Source of the DNA: Lachnospiraceae bacterium | GTDB lineage: Bacteria; Bacillota; Clostridia; Oscillospirales; Ruminococcaceae | Length of the DNA stretch: 64,000 nt | Direction: 5' to 3' | Assembly (NCBI GenBank): GCA_023664705.1 | Contig: JAMPFE010000013.1 | Coordinates: 9,465 to 73,464, forward strand | Shown here: positions 42,443 through 50,154 of the stretch, piece by piece | Layout: each line of letters starts with the position of its first letter | How positions within the stretch are numbered: position 1 is the stretch's first letter | The notes under the pieces: generated by a model | What the model saw: only the letters and a program-made list of their open reading frames with translations | What the model was told of the DNA's origin: nothing | Databases searched by the model: none | Program-made: the position numbers and the translations under genes

Positions 42443-43210
42443 TTACTTTTTCTTGCGCGCCGCGATAACAACGCCCGCCGCGAGAGCGGCAGCGCCGAAC
42501 ACGGCAGCCACGCCCGTCACGCCCGTGTCGACGTTGGTCGGCGCGGAGGGCGCGGGCTCGGAAACGGGCTCGCTTGCCGCGGGCTCCTCGGGAGCGGGCT
42601 CGGAGCTCGTCGGCTCGGAAACGGGCTCCGAGGTATCAGCCGCGCCTATTTCCTGCCAAGTGGAAACAACCTTTTCAGTGTAATTATCGGCAGCGATTTT
42701 ACCATCGCTGGAGTAGGTGTCGAATACACTTCCCGTAATATTATTGTTGGAATCATATTCGAAATAGCCTGCTCCAACCTGCAAAACTGCGTTTTTATAG
42801 TGAGCAAATTGCGGAAGATATTCGTCATCTGCGGAAAATTCTACCAAAAAGCCCAACTCGCCGTCAAACCCTTCAAAGGTCATCAAATTGCAGTTTAACG
42901 TTTCAAGTATTTCGTTGCTAAGCGTTATAACGAGACATTCCGTTTCGTCCGACCTGTTATAAACATTAAACCTCAGCCTATAAAGGCTTGTAAATCCGTC
43001 ATCCTCACTGAAATTAACGGTAACCATGCCGATAGGATGTCCGTCGGGGTCGTTGGATAGTTCCTCGGGCAGACCCACGATACGGAGATAGTACTTTCCG
43101 TCGTTTCCGTTTACGCCGCTAACCTTGTACTCCGCGCTCGCCGTCACAGCCAAGCTTGTCATAACCGCAGCCGCCGCAAAGCAGGCAGCCGCTTTCCTCA
43201 AAATGTTCAT
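42443..43210 (-). CDS. secreted surface protein with sorting-like C-terminus (NVDTG)
   Basis: The 255-residue protein has a signal peptide (to about residue 26, ending AVTASA), a beta-rich extracellular domain of about 165 residues, a Ser/Glu/Pro-rich spacer (SEPVSEPTSSEPAPEEP) and a C-terminal NVDTG motif followed by a hydrophobic stretch and ARKKK. That is the layout of a sortase substrate with a motif close to NPxTG. Two other proteins here end the same way (60924 and 61569). The domain is not recognised. It is divergent from an XRE regulator and probably controlled by it through the palindromes at 43264 and 43312. Confidence 0.75.
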   Translation of the reverse strand: MNILRKAAACFAAAAVMTSLAVTASAEYKVSGVNGNDGKYYLRIVGLPEELSNDPDGHPIGMVTVNFSEDDGFTSLYRLRFNVYNRSDETECLVITLSNEILETLNCNLMTFEGFDGELGFLVEFSADDEYLPQFAHYKNAVLQVGAGYFEYDSNNNITGSVFDTYSSDGKIAADNYTEKVVSTWQEIGAADTSEPVSEPTSSEPAPEEPAASEPVSEPAPSAPTNVDTGVTGVAAVFGAAALAAGVVIAARKKK

Positions 43211-43263
43211 AATTTTTCTCCTTTATGTTGCAATTTAACGCCCAAACGGGCATAATTATAGTT

Positions 43264-43277
43264 AGACCATATGGTCT
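43264..43277. promoter_or_regulatory. palindromic operator 1
   Basis: Perfect palindrome AGACCATATGGTCT in the divergent region. Its centre is 48 bp from that of the second site. Likely bound by the XRE regulator at 43359. Confidence 0.75.
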
Positions 43278-43311
43278 TAATATATTTTATCATAAACGGT
43301 CTAAAATGTCA

Positions 43312-43325
43312 AGACCATTTGGTCT
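43312..43325. promoter_or_regulatory. palindromic operator 2
   Basis: Near-perfect palindrome AGACCATTTGGTCT, 34 bases before the XRE start. A half-site CGGTCT lies between the two at 43298-43303. Confidence 0.75.
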
Positions 43326-43358
43326 AAATTTTTTAAAATATTTGGGGAGGGTAATAAA

Positions 43359-43697
43359 ATGAACAGATTACGGGAATTGCGAGAATTTCACGCCTTGACC
43401 AGAGCGCAGTGCGCCCAGATTGCTTATATCACAGCCAAAACCTACGAGCGCTACGAAAAGGGCGAGCGCGTTATGCCTATCGACACGGCTATCTACTTCG
43501 CGCGGTTCTACAAGGTCAGCCTCGACTACATCTCGGGCATAACGGACAGCCCCGCGGAGTTTCCCCCAAACGGTCTTAAATCCCCGCCGACCACAGACGA
43601 CATAAAGCTCGACAGCCGCCTGCTGCTCGCGCTGAAACGCGTCCCCGAAAAGCAGCAGCGCCTCCTCGCGGAATTTCTCGCCTCCATAACAAAATAA
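43359..43697 (+). CDS. XRE-family transcriptional regulator
   Basis: The 112-residue protein has an HTH_3 domain in residues 4-60 (ALTRAQCAQIAYITAKTYERYEKGERVMP) typical of Cro/CI-like repressors, then a short helical tail probably for dimerisation. GGGGAGGG precedes the ATG. Two AGACCAT-type palindromes lie between it and the divergent secreted-protein gene, so autoregulation plus control of that gene is likely (inferred from position and symmetry). Confidence 0.9.
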   Translation: MNRLRELREFHALTRAQCAQIAYITAKTYERYEKGERVMPIDTAIYFARFYKVSLDYISGITDSPAEFPPNGLKSPPTTDDIKLDSRLLLALKRVPEKQQRLLAEFLASITK

Positions 43698-43722
43698 AAG
43701 CCCGAGCGAAAACTCGGGCTTT
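43697..43722. terminator. bidirectional terminator
   Basis: A 10-bp stem AAAGCCCGAG/CTCGGGCTTT with a CGAAAA loop lies between the XRE gene and the convergent YesL gene. Confidence 0.9.
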
Positions 43723-43736
43723 AAATATTTTTCGGG

Positions 43737-44411
43737 CTATTCGCTTTTCGCCTTGTGCCGTTCGTTTTCCTCTCGGCACTCCCTTTCGGCGCGCTCCTCC
43801 TCGAGCTTCTCGAAGATACGTATGATAAACGACCCGTGCACGTAGGTCAGAAACGCCGGCACAAGCAGCACGGCAACGAACATCGTCGTGTAGTTCCACA
43901 GCGCCACAAACATCACGGCGACCGTTATCGCAAGCAGTATAACGGTCCTCCCGAGGAACTTCAGCCCGATGAAAATGCCGTTCTTTACGGTCTGCACGGG
44001 CGTATTTTCATATCTCGCCGCGCAAGCGAACACATACGTCAGCGCGATGACGTAAAGCGCCGCCGCCACAAGCAGCAGTATCGCGAAAACGTCCGCCGCG
44101 CCCTCCATGACCGACATTCCGAAGTAGTACAGATAAAGCATATACGCAATGATAAGCCCTATCGGCAGCAGTATCAGCCACGCCAGCGTCGCCTGCTTAA
44201 AGTTGCTCTTGAAATAGGAAAAGAACTGCCTGCAAACGTGCCCCTCCTCGTTTTTCAGCATCTTAAAGCACACCGCGTACAGCGCCGCCGTCGAAGCGCC
44301 GAGCGTCGCTATCGGTATGCTGCACACAAGCCAGCACAGCGACAGCAGCACCATATCCGTAAATTTGGAGATGACCTCGTACACGGGTCCGTCCGCGCGG
44401 AACAAACGCAT
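43737..44411 (-). CDS. YesL-family (DUF624) membrane protein of the sugar ABC operon
   Basis: The 224-residue protein has about five membrane helices, with the YesL-like opening VYEVISKFTDMVLLSLCWLVCSIPIATLG and a charged C-terminal tail (EERAERECREENERHK). It follows the solute-binding protein gene by 88 bases, the common place for YesL next to oligosaccharide importers; function unknown. ATG at 44411 is chosen, with AGAGGGA upstream, over a TTG nine codons earlier. Confidence 0.87.
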   Translation of the reverse strand: MRLFRADGPVYEVISKFTDMVLLSLCWLVCSIPIATLGASTAALYAVCFKMLKNEEGHVCRQFFSYFKSNFKQATLAWLILLPIGLIIAYMLYLYYFGMSVMEGAADVFAILLLVAAALYVIALTYVFACAARYENTPVQTVKNGIFIGLKFLGRTVILLAITVAVMFVALWNYTTMFVAVLLVPAFLTYVHGSFIIRIFEKLEEERAERECREENERHKAKSE

Positions 44412-44437
44412 TTCTCTTCCCTCTTTCCAAGTGAACA

Positions 44438-44464
44438 AATAGGAGAGCTCATCGCCCTCCTATT
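44438..44464 (-). terminator. intra-operon hairpin between the binding protein and YesL genes
   Basis: AATAGGAG pairs with CTCCTATT; the T-tract after it on the minus strand is short (TTGTT). It probably lowers expression of the YesL gene relative to the binding protein. Confidence 0.5.
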
Positions 44465-44499
44465 CGCTTTTTAAGGCAATCCGCCTAAGGTTTTCGTCA

Positions 44500-46341
44500 T
44501 TACTGAGCCGCCGCAAGAGCTTCCTGCACAGCCGCCGCTCTGAGCTTGCCCTCGTTGGTCTGGAACTCAACGCACTGCGCGTAGCCGTAAGCCTCCGCGT
44601 CCGACTTCATCTTAGCGACGATAGAATCGAACTCCGCGTCGTCCTTCGCGAAGATAGCGTTCCAAGAACCCGTCTTTACGCAATCCTTTACCTGATTCCA
44701 GGTAGCGTCGAGCTCGGCGTCCTTCTGAGTGCCCGTGTAGGTGGACTTAACGTTTACAACGGATCTGCTCTCAAGATAATCGTCCGCGGTCTCAAAGCCC
44801 GACCATGCCTGCCAGCTCTTCTGAATATCGTTGTATTCCTTCGCGGTCGTCGACCAGTACTCCCAGTTGTATCTCTCGCCCGTAAGCGGGTTGATATCGT
44901 CGAGGGACATCGTGGTGTTGTTGATCTTGAACTCGCCGTCCTCAAACGTAGAGCCGTTGATGGTAACGCCCTTCTTATCCGTCATAGCGCGGAGACCGTC
45001 GTCGGTCAGATACGCCTTGCCGTCGGAGTTGTAGTCCCATGTAGTGCCCTGAGGACCGTACTTGATAGTCATAGTGCCCTCGGGAGTGGAGAACCAGTTG
45101 ATGATAGCCATGCAGAGCTCGGGATACTGCGTCTTTGCGCCGATAGTCCAAACGCGCTCGCCGCCGTAGATGTTCAGACCCTCAACGAGGTTCTTGGAGT
45201 CAGCGGGAGGTACGCAAGCCATTATCTTGCCCTCGGCAACGTGCTCGGGAGTGTTGTACAGGTCAGCGCCCATCCACTTGAACTGGTTGAAGAACGTAGC
45301 GCCGTCAACGAGCTGCGTAGCAACGTCGTCGTAGCTCTGCGTCATGGAGTTCGGGTTGAGCAAGCCCTCCTGATACAGCTTGTTGTACCATTTCAGAGCC
45401 TTGAGGTACCAGCCGTCGTCCGCCAGAACGTCCTGATAAACGTTCTTCTCGCAGTCGTACAGACCGAGACCGAACTCGTCAAATCCGTACAGCGCGCCGA
45501 TAGTCTTAACGAACATGACCATATCGCCGTCCCAATCGCTGAACAGCGAAACCGCGTAGGTCTCCTTGCCGCTGTCGGAGGTCGGGCAGATCTCCTTCAT
45601 CTGCTTGAATACTTCAATGTAGTCGTCAAGCGTCTTTATCTCGGGCTTGCCGATCTGCTCGTACAGGTCGTAACGGAGCGCGGGCCAGTAGTCCTGCATC
45701 TTCGTCTTTGTCGGGTCGGTAGCCACGTCGTGACCGTACCCGTGAACCTTTCCGTCGCTGCCCGAAGCGTTCTTCGCCTTGTCGAGCGCGGGCTGGAGGA
45801 ACTCGTTGATGTACGGACCGAAATCCTGAAGGATATCCTCGTCCTCCCAATCGAGGAGCAGACCCGCGGTCGCCGCCTGAGCGTAGTCGCCCATAGAGCC
45901 GAATACCACGATATCGCCGAGGTTGCCCGATTCCATTCTCGTCGCGAACATTCCGTCGGGGTTGTTGATGATGTTCAGCTCAACGTTGAACTTCTCCTTC
46001 ATGATATCCGCGAACCAGCCGAGCTGCTTGCCCGAGTAGTTGGAAAGCTGCGAATAAACGTCGAGCGTTACCGTGTTCTCGGGGATAAACTCGCTGTAAT
46101 CCGCCTCCCAATCGGACTGACCGCCCGTGGGGGGAGTAGGTGTGGAGCTTCCGCCGTTATCGGACGAGGTGCTGCTGTTGTTGTCCGCAGAGCTGCTGCT
46201 GTTGTTCGCCGAGTTCGTGGAGCTCTCGTTGGAATTGCCCGCGCCGCTCGAGCTGTTGTCGTCGGTGTTGCACGCCGTAAGCGACAGCGCCGTCATGACC
46301 GCCAGAGCGCCCGCCGCAATTCTCTTGCTGCTTTTTGCCAT
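44500..46341 (-). CDS. extracellular solute-binding lipoprotein of an oligosaccharide ABC importer
   Basis: The 613-residue protein has a lipoprotein signal with lipobox LTAC (Cys24), a Ser/Asn/Gly-rich linker (25-75) and a large type-1 binding-protein fold similar to LplA/YtcQ. That family captures complex plant or host glycans in Clostridia. It follows the two permease genes by 99 bases, with a hairpin in between. No ATPase gene is in the operon, as is usual for such systems, which share a common MsmK-like ATPase. Confidence 0.93.
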   Translation of the reverse strand: MAKSSKRIAAGALAVMTALSLTACNTDDNSSSGAGNSNESSTNSANNSSSSADNNSSTSSDNGGSSTPTPPTGGQSDWEADYSEFIPENTVTLDVYSQLSNYSGKQLGWFADIMKEKFNVELNIINNPDGMFATRMESGNLGDIVVFGSMGDYAQAATAGLLLDWEDEDILQDFGPYINEFLQPALDKAKNASGSDGKVHGYGHDVATDPTKTKMQDYWPALRYDLYEQIGKPEIKTLDDYIEVFKQMKEICPTSDSGKETYAVSLFSDWDGDMVMFVKTIGALYGFDEFGLGLYDCEKNVYQDVLADDGWYLKALKWYNKLYQEGLLNPNSMTQSYDDVATQLVDGATFFNQFKWMGADLYNTPEHVAEGKIMACVPPADSKNLVEGLNIYGGERVWTIGAKTQYPELCMAIINWFSTPEGTMTIKYGPQGTTWDYNSDGKAYLTDDGLRAMTDKKGVTINGSTFEDGEFKINNTTMSLDDINPLTGERYNWEYWSTTAKEYNDIQKSWQAWSGFETADDYLESRSVVNVKSTYTGTQKDAELDATWNQVKDCVKTGSWNAIFAKDDAEFDSIVAKMKSDAEAYGYAQCVEFQTNEGKLRAAAVQEALAAAQ

Positions 46342-46403
46342 GATAAATTCTCCTTTTACATTCGTTAAAAGTGATGTTTGCCTGCCTCCGAATGAAGCAA
46401 GCC

Positions 46404-46434
46404 GTATTATTCAAGCGGTTTCCCGCAATAATAC
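46404..46434 (-). promoter_or_regulatory. hairpin between permease and binding-protein genes
   Basis: GTATTATT/AATAATAC closes an inner GCGG-TTTC-CCGC hairpin. There is no T-run. It most likely stabilises the 3' mRNA segment, raising binding-protein levels relative to the permeases. Confidence 0.5.
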
Positions 46435-46440
46435 CGAAAA

Positions 46441-47370
46441 TCAGCCCTTTACCGCGCCGAGCATAATGCCCTTCTCAAAGTACTTCGACATAAACGGGTA
46501 AACGAGCAGAATGGGTATGACCGTCGCCATCGCAACGGTAAACTTTATCGGACGCATATTCATCGAGGTCTGCGTCACAAGGCTTCCGATGTCGCCGCTC
46601 CCGCTCGACTGTATCATCGCCGCGAGGTTCGTCGCCTCGTTCATATAGGTATACAGGCGGTGCTGGAGCGTATAGAGCTCGGGCTTGCCCGACATCAGTA
46701 TAAGCGAATCGGTAAACGAGTTCCAGTGTCCCACAGCGCCGAATATAGCGATAGTCGCCAGAATGGGCTTGCACAGCGGGAAGATAATGCACCTGAATAT
46801 CCTGAAATACCCCGCGCCGTCAATGGACGCGCTCTCCTCGAGCTCCGCGGGTATGGACTCGATGTAGGTCTTTACGAGAATGATATTATACGGCGAGATG
46901 ATGCCCGGGATTATGTACGCGAGGAAGTTGTTGGTAAGCCCCAGCATCGACATATTCATATACCACGGGATAAGCCCCGCGTTGAAGTACATCGTGATAA
47001 CAAGGAACCTGTACCAGAATTTCCTCCCCCACATTTCCTCTTTCGTAACGAGGTATCCCACCATCGCCGAAGCGCCCACCATAAGCACAGTACCTATAAC
47101 GGTCCTCGCGATAGACACGATAAACGACGTCCCCAGACCGTTTATCTTGGTCAGTCCGACGTAGTTGTTGAAATGCACGCCCTTCGGCAGCAGCTGTATC
47201 CGTCCCGCGCCGACAAGCGAGTTGTCGCTTATCGTGTTGATAAACAGGTAGTAGAACGGGAACAGGCATATCAGCGCGAAGAGAATGAATATGGTGTAGT
47301 TCACGATGTTGAACACAACGTCGCCCGCCGTAAGACGGAAGCCGTGCTGCTTTTCTTTTTCCTTAGCCAT
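46441..47370 (-). CDS. carbohydrate ABC permease, YtcP/LplC type
   Basis: The 309-residue protein has six membrane helices and the cytoplasmic EAA loop (EESASIDGAGYFRIFRCI) that docks the ATPase. It is the second permease of the importer, 12 bases after the LplB-type gene. A basic N-terminus (KEKEKQHGFR) precedes the first helix. The LplC family is associated with polysaccharide or oligosaccharide uptake; the substrate is not determined here. Confidence 0.94.
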   Translation of the reverse strand: MAKEKEKQHGFRLTAGDVVFNIVNYTIFILFALICLFPFYYLFINTISDNSLVGAGRIQLLPKGVHFNNYVGLTKINGLGTSFIVSIARTVIGTVLMVGASAMVGYLVTKEEMWGRKFWYRFLVITMYFNAGLIPWYMNMSMLGLTNNFLAYIIPGIISPYNIILVKTYIESIPAELEESASIDGAGYFRIFRCIIFPLCKPILATIAIFGAVGHWNSFTDSLILMSGKPELYTLQHRLYTYMNEATNLAAMIQSSGSGDIGSLVTQTSMNMRPIKFTVAMATVIPILLVYPFMSKYFEKGIMLGAVKG

Positions 47371-47382
47371 ATCGATCCCTCC

Positions 47383-48843
47383 TTAGACAATGCCCGAGCC
47401 GCGGATAGCCTTGGATGCCTTATTCGCGCTGAACAGGAGTATAACGCTTATAATGGACTTCGCCATGCCGACGACGGTCGAAAGCGGTATCTGGTTGCTC
47501 GACCCCAGACCGAGCATATACACGTACAGGTCAAGCACTTGTATTCCCGAGGTGTTCGTCGCGTTTCTGAATACAAGGTACTGATCCATACCGTTGGAAA
47601 GTATGTTCGATATCGACAGCACGAACTGCACGAAAAACGTCGGCATAAGCCCCGGTATCGTGATGTGCCATATCTTCTGGAAGCGCCCCGCGCCGTCGAT
47701 GGTCGCCGCCTCGTACAGCGCCTGGTCGATGCCCGAGATGCCCGCTATGTAGATGATAGCGCCCCAGCCGAGCCCCTTCCACGTGCCCCACAGGTACATC
47801 TTCAGCCATATGAAATCGTTTCCTATCAGGAAATCCTTGCTCTCCGTGGCAAGCCCCGTACTCAGCAAAAACTGATTGACAAAGCCATCCGACGAAAACA
47901 GCGCGAACGCGACGGTATAAACGAGCACCCAACTTATAAAGTTCGGTATCGTCGTGATCGTCTGCACGGCGCGTCTCACGGGACCGCATTTTATTTCGGT
48001 AAGGAATATCGCGAACGCCAGCGGCAGCCACGACATTGCAAGTCCGATGCCGCTCATCGCCAGCGTATTCGTCATAACGCGTACAATATCCGCGCGCGTC
48101 GCCGAGTTCTGAAACAGATATGTAAACCACTTGAAGCCCACAAAATTATCGGGCGTGAGCGACTGCCCCGGTTTATAATCGAAAAACGCGTAGCGCCAGC
48201 CCCACAGCGGCAGATACGAAAACAGGAACACTAAGATCAAAAACGGCGCCATCATCAGGAAGAGCCTGTACTTGCCCTCCATGAACCACCCGTCCGTCTC
48301 GGTCGCCCTCGGCAGCTTCACAAGATACAGCAGACTGAGAAGCAGACACACTCCCGCAAGCACGATGAAAACTATCGCGCCGACGGGCTCGAGCGGCTTC
48401 ACTCTTTCGGGATTTGGCGCGTTCGTATAGCCCGACTGCTGAAGCTTGACGAAAATCAGCCCCGCAAGGCTCACGACGCTGCCCCCCAAGGACACCACCG
48501 CCCCGAGCCGCTTGAACCTTATCTCTCCGATAGTCATCGCGCAGCCCGCGAGCATAGCCGCCATGCCGACAAGCGACACCAGCGAGCCGATGTAAGTGCA
48601 CACCAGAACGTTCTTCTCAATGTAGCCTCTGCTTATCGCGCGCTGAAAGCCGCCCGCGATGCCGTCGTAGGAAACGCCCGAGGTGAAGAACGAATCGCCC
48701 TCGTTCATAAGCTCGCTCATGCGCGTGGGATTGAGCGCGGGAACAAACAGGCAGACCAAAGTGATAATGATCGCTATGCGCAGAAAATAACCTATAAAGT
48801 CGATAGGTTTTTTTGCCTGCTTTACGGTTTTTGCCGCTGTCAT
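47383..48843 (-). CDS. carbohydrate ABC permease, LplB type, with N-terminal membrane extension
   Basis: The first 185 residues form an unusual extension with four predicted helices (about 16-37, 84-105, 112-132 and 153-176). From residue 190 the protein is a normal LplB-like permease with six helices and an EAA loop (YEAATIDGAGRFQKIW). LplB proteins usually have about 300 residues, so this one is about 180 longer. It is the first gene of the importer operon. Confidence 0.92.
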   Translation of the reverse strand: MTAAKTVKQAKKPIDFIGYFLRIAIIITLVCLFVPALNPTRMSELMNEGDSFFTSGVSYDGIAGGFQRAISRGYIEKNVLVCTYIGSLVSLVGMAAMLAGCAMTIGEIRFKRLGAVVSLGGSVVSLAGLIFVKLQQSGYTNAPNPERVKPLEPVGAIVFIVLAGVCLLLSLLYLVKLPRATETDGWFMEGKYRLFLMMAPFLILVFLFSYLPLWGWRYAFFDYKPGQSLTPDNFVGFKWFTYLFQNSATRADIVRVMTNTLAMSGIGLAMSWLPLAFAIFLTEIKCGPVRRAVQTITTIPNFISWVLVYTVAFALFSSDGFVNQFLLSTGLATESKDFLIGNDFIWLKMYLWGTWKGLGWGAIIYIAGISGIDQALYEAATIDGAGRFQKIWHITIPGLMPTFFVQFVLSISNILSNGMDQYLVFRNATNTSGIQVLDLYVYMLGLGSSNQIPLSTVVGMAKSIISVILLFSANKASKAIRGSGIV

Positions 48844-48909
48844 TACATCATTCCTTTCGATAAAGAATACGGGTTGCGCGAAACGTAAATTTCGCCTACT
48901 TTAGTTTAC

Positions 48910-48938
48910 ATTATATAATACGGCTTTACCTTTGTCAA
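48910..48938 (-). promoter_or_regulatory. promoter of the oligosaccharide importer operon
   Basis: On the minus strand, TTGACA (48938-48933) and TATAAT (48915-48910), perfect boxes, spacer 17 bp; 66 bases before the first gene. An A-tract (T-run of about 17 at 48941-48957 on the plus strand) lies just upstream and may act as an UP element. Confidence 0.85.
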
Positions 48939-48957
48939 TCGTTTTTTTTTTTTTTTG

Positions 48958-49483
48958 TAGCAATGCATAAAATACGCGCCAAAGATTTGTTTATTTGTTA
49001 CACACTTTTGTAAAATCATTTTAGTTTTCATCAAAGCAAATCAAGATTTACGGCAGCGCTCTCGGCATTTGGTTTAAGGTAATTTCTCCGTCATCATCTG
49101 TGGCTTTTGATTAAACCACTAACTTCGTGCAAGAGGACACCCTTCGGGAGAGGGGGGAACCAGAAAATCCAACAAAAATGCGGAGTTCCCCCCTCTCCCT
49201 ACGGGTTTCCTCTTCCGATCTTCTTCCCCTCTCCCACTCCCCCTTTTCCGCATTTTTCGGTTGACGAGAACAAAAACGCGCCTTTCCGAGAAAGAAATAC
49301 AATCAACGCAGCTCCCCGCACAGCTCAAAATGCGAACTTAAATTGCCCTGTCGACGCTCACTTTTGCGAGGAGTGCTCCTGCAAATTCTAATTTAACACC
49401 CCCGCGGCTGCAAAAAACCGCAAACTTTTCCTCCTACGAATTAGTTAGCACCGCAAATCCCAGATTTTAACATAAAATAACAA
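48958..49483. other. 526-base stretch without a supported gene
   Basis: An open frame at 49107-49391 starts with TTG, lacks a clear ribosome site and encodes Pro/Phe low-complexity sequence across a hairpin, so it is not accepted. The notable feature is the long hairpin at 49140-49205. Nothing else is seen. Confidence 0.6.
49140..49205. repeat. long perfect stem-loop
   Basis: A 15-bp perfect stem (49146-49160 with 49185-49199, G-rich then C-rich) with a 24-base loop. Three outer GC pairs (49140-49142 with 49203-49205) extend it beyond a small mismatch. There is no T-run after it. Confidence 0.75.
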
Positions 49484-49638
49484 TATTTCCAAATATTTAC
49501 ATCGCAAAACTGCAATTAACCGCAAATAACTGCAAAACAACTGCAAATCCCTGCACGCGAGCTGCAAAAAACTGCAAGAAAAGGGACAAATCGGGGTGGA
49601 TTTGTCCCTTTTCAAAAAATTTTTGCAATTTCCCAGTT
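49484..49638 (+). repeat. dispersed repeat, copy B: TGCAA array joined to a 14-bp hairpin
   Basis: Same order as copy A at 33447: CCAAATATTTACATCGCAAAA, then CYGCAAA words every 10-11 bases, then a 14-bp hairpin (49579-49592 with 49599-49612) and TTTCCCAGT. Compared with copy A, the innermost pair changed from T-A to C-G, so pairing is kept. Confidence 0.8.
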
Positions 49639-49657
49639 AAAAACTTGCAAAATTTAT

Positions 49658-49822
49658 TCAGATAGCGTCCATAAAGGCGCCGAGCACCTTAAACGCCTTG
49701 GCGGCGGACTTTCTGCGAAAGCGGCGGTTGTTGGTAAGCGACTTTACCGCCATAAACGCCAGCCCGCCCGTGATAACGCCCGCGGCAGCGCTTTTTATAT
49801 AGCTTTGCGTCTCCCTGCTCAT
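49658..49822 (-). CDS. 54-residue basic protein with a hydrophobic segment
   Basis: A short frame with a strong AAGGAGGAG site 8 bases before its ATG encodes MSRETQSYIKSAAAGVITGG followed by LAFMAVKSLTNNRRFRRKSAAK and a short hydrophobic end. The middle is weakly membrane-like and the rest basic. I do not recognise a family. The ribosome site and coding-like codon use (GCC, GGC, AAG) support it. Confidence 0.65.
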   Translation of the reverse strand: MSRETQSYIKSAAAGVITGGLAFMAVKSLTNNRRFRRKSAAKAFKVLGAFMDAI

Positions 49823-50014
49823 TTATCGGCTCCTCCTTTTTATTGGTTTTACAACGCTATTTTCCGCAAAAACCGCGCGAATATAATAAGTAAAAATTAA
49901 CGGCAAAAATAAACTGTTTTGTGCAGTGTGCAAGCATATCCGCCGTATCCGGCGCCGAAATTAGTGAATTGTCACAAAATGCAGGTCTTTTAACAAAAAC
50001 CTGCAAAAAACCGC
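49823..50014. other. intergenic region upstream of the 54-residue gene and amt
   Basis: It should hold the promoter of the minus-strand 54-residue gene (TATATT-like sequence near 49877-49884 is possible but weak). A small GCAGGT/ACCTGC hairpin is at 49980-50003. No other structure was seen. Confidence 0.4.
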
Positions 50015-50043
50015 TTGACATTTCCTCCCGAAAATAGTATAAT
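50015..50043 (+). promoter_or_regulatory. promoter of the amt-PII gene
   Basis: TTGACA (50015-50020) and TATAAT (50038-50043), perfect boxes, 17-bp spacer. Confidence 0.9.
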
Positions 50044-50046
50044 ACA

Positions 50047-50112
50047 GACATAGCAAAGGGGCTATGTCATGCGGTTCTCGGCGACGAGGGCGCTTGCCGC
50101 AGTCCCTTTTTT
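50047..50112 (+). promoter_or_regulatory. ANTAR-type dual-hexaloop leader with terminator upstream of amt
   Basis: The first hairpin (50047-50054 with 50061-50068, 8 bp) has the hexaloop AAAGGG. The second (50079-50086 with 50093-50099, one bulged C) has the hexaloop AGGGCG. Both loops have A at position 1 and G at position 4, the known signature of RNAs bound by ANTAR antiterminators such as EutV and NasR. A terminator can form from AGGG (50087-50090) with CCCT (50104-50107) followed by a T-run, and it uses the loop and 3' arm of the second hairpin, so the two are exclusive. This predicts antitermination of amt by an ANTAR protein, typically under nitrogen control. Confidence 0.6.
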
Positions 50113-50154
50113 GCAATATAAAAAAACAAGCAAAAATGAAAGGAGCAAACTTAA

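Noticed and set aside
49107..49391. 94-codon plus-strand frame in the intergenic stretch
   Set aside because: TTG start without ribosome site, low-complexity Pro/Phe sequence that crosses a long hairpin; no coding signature.
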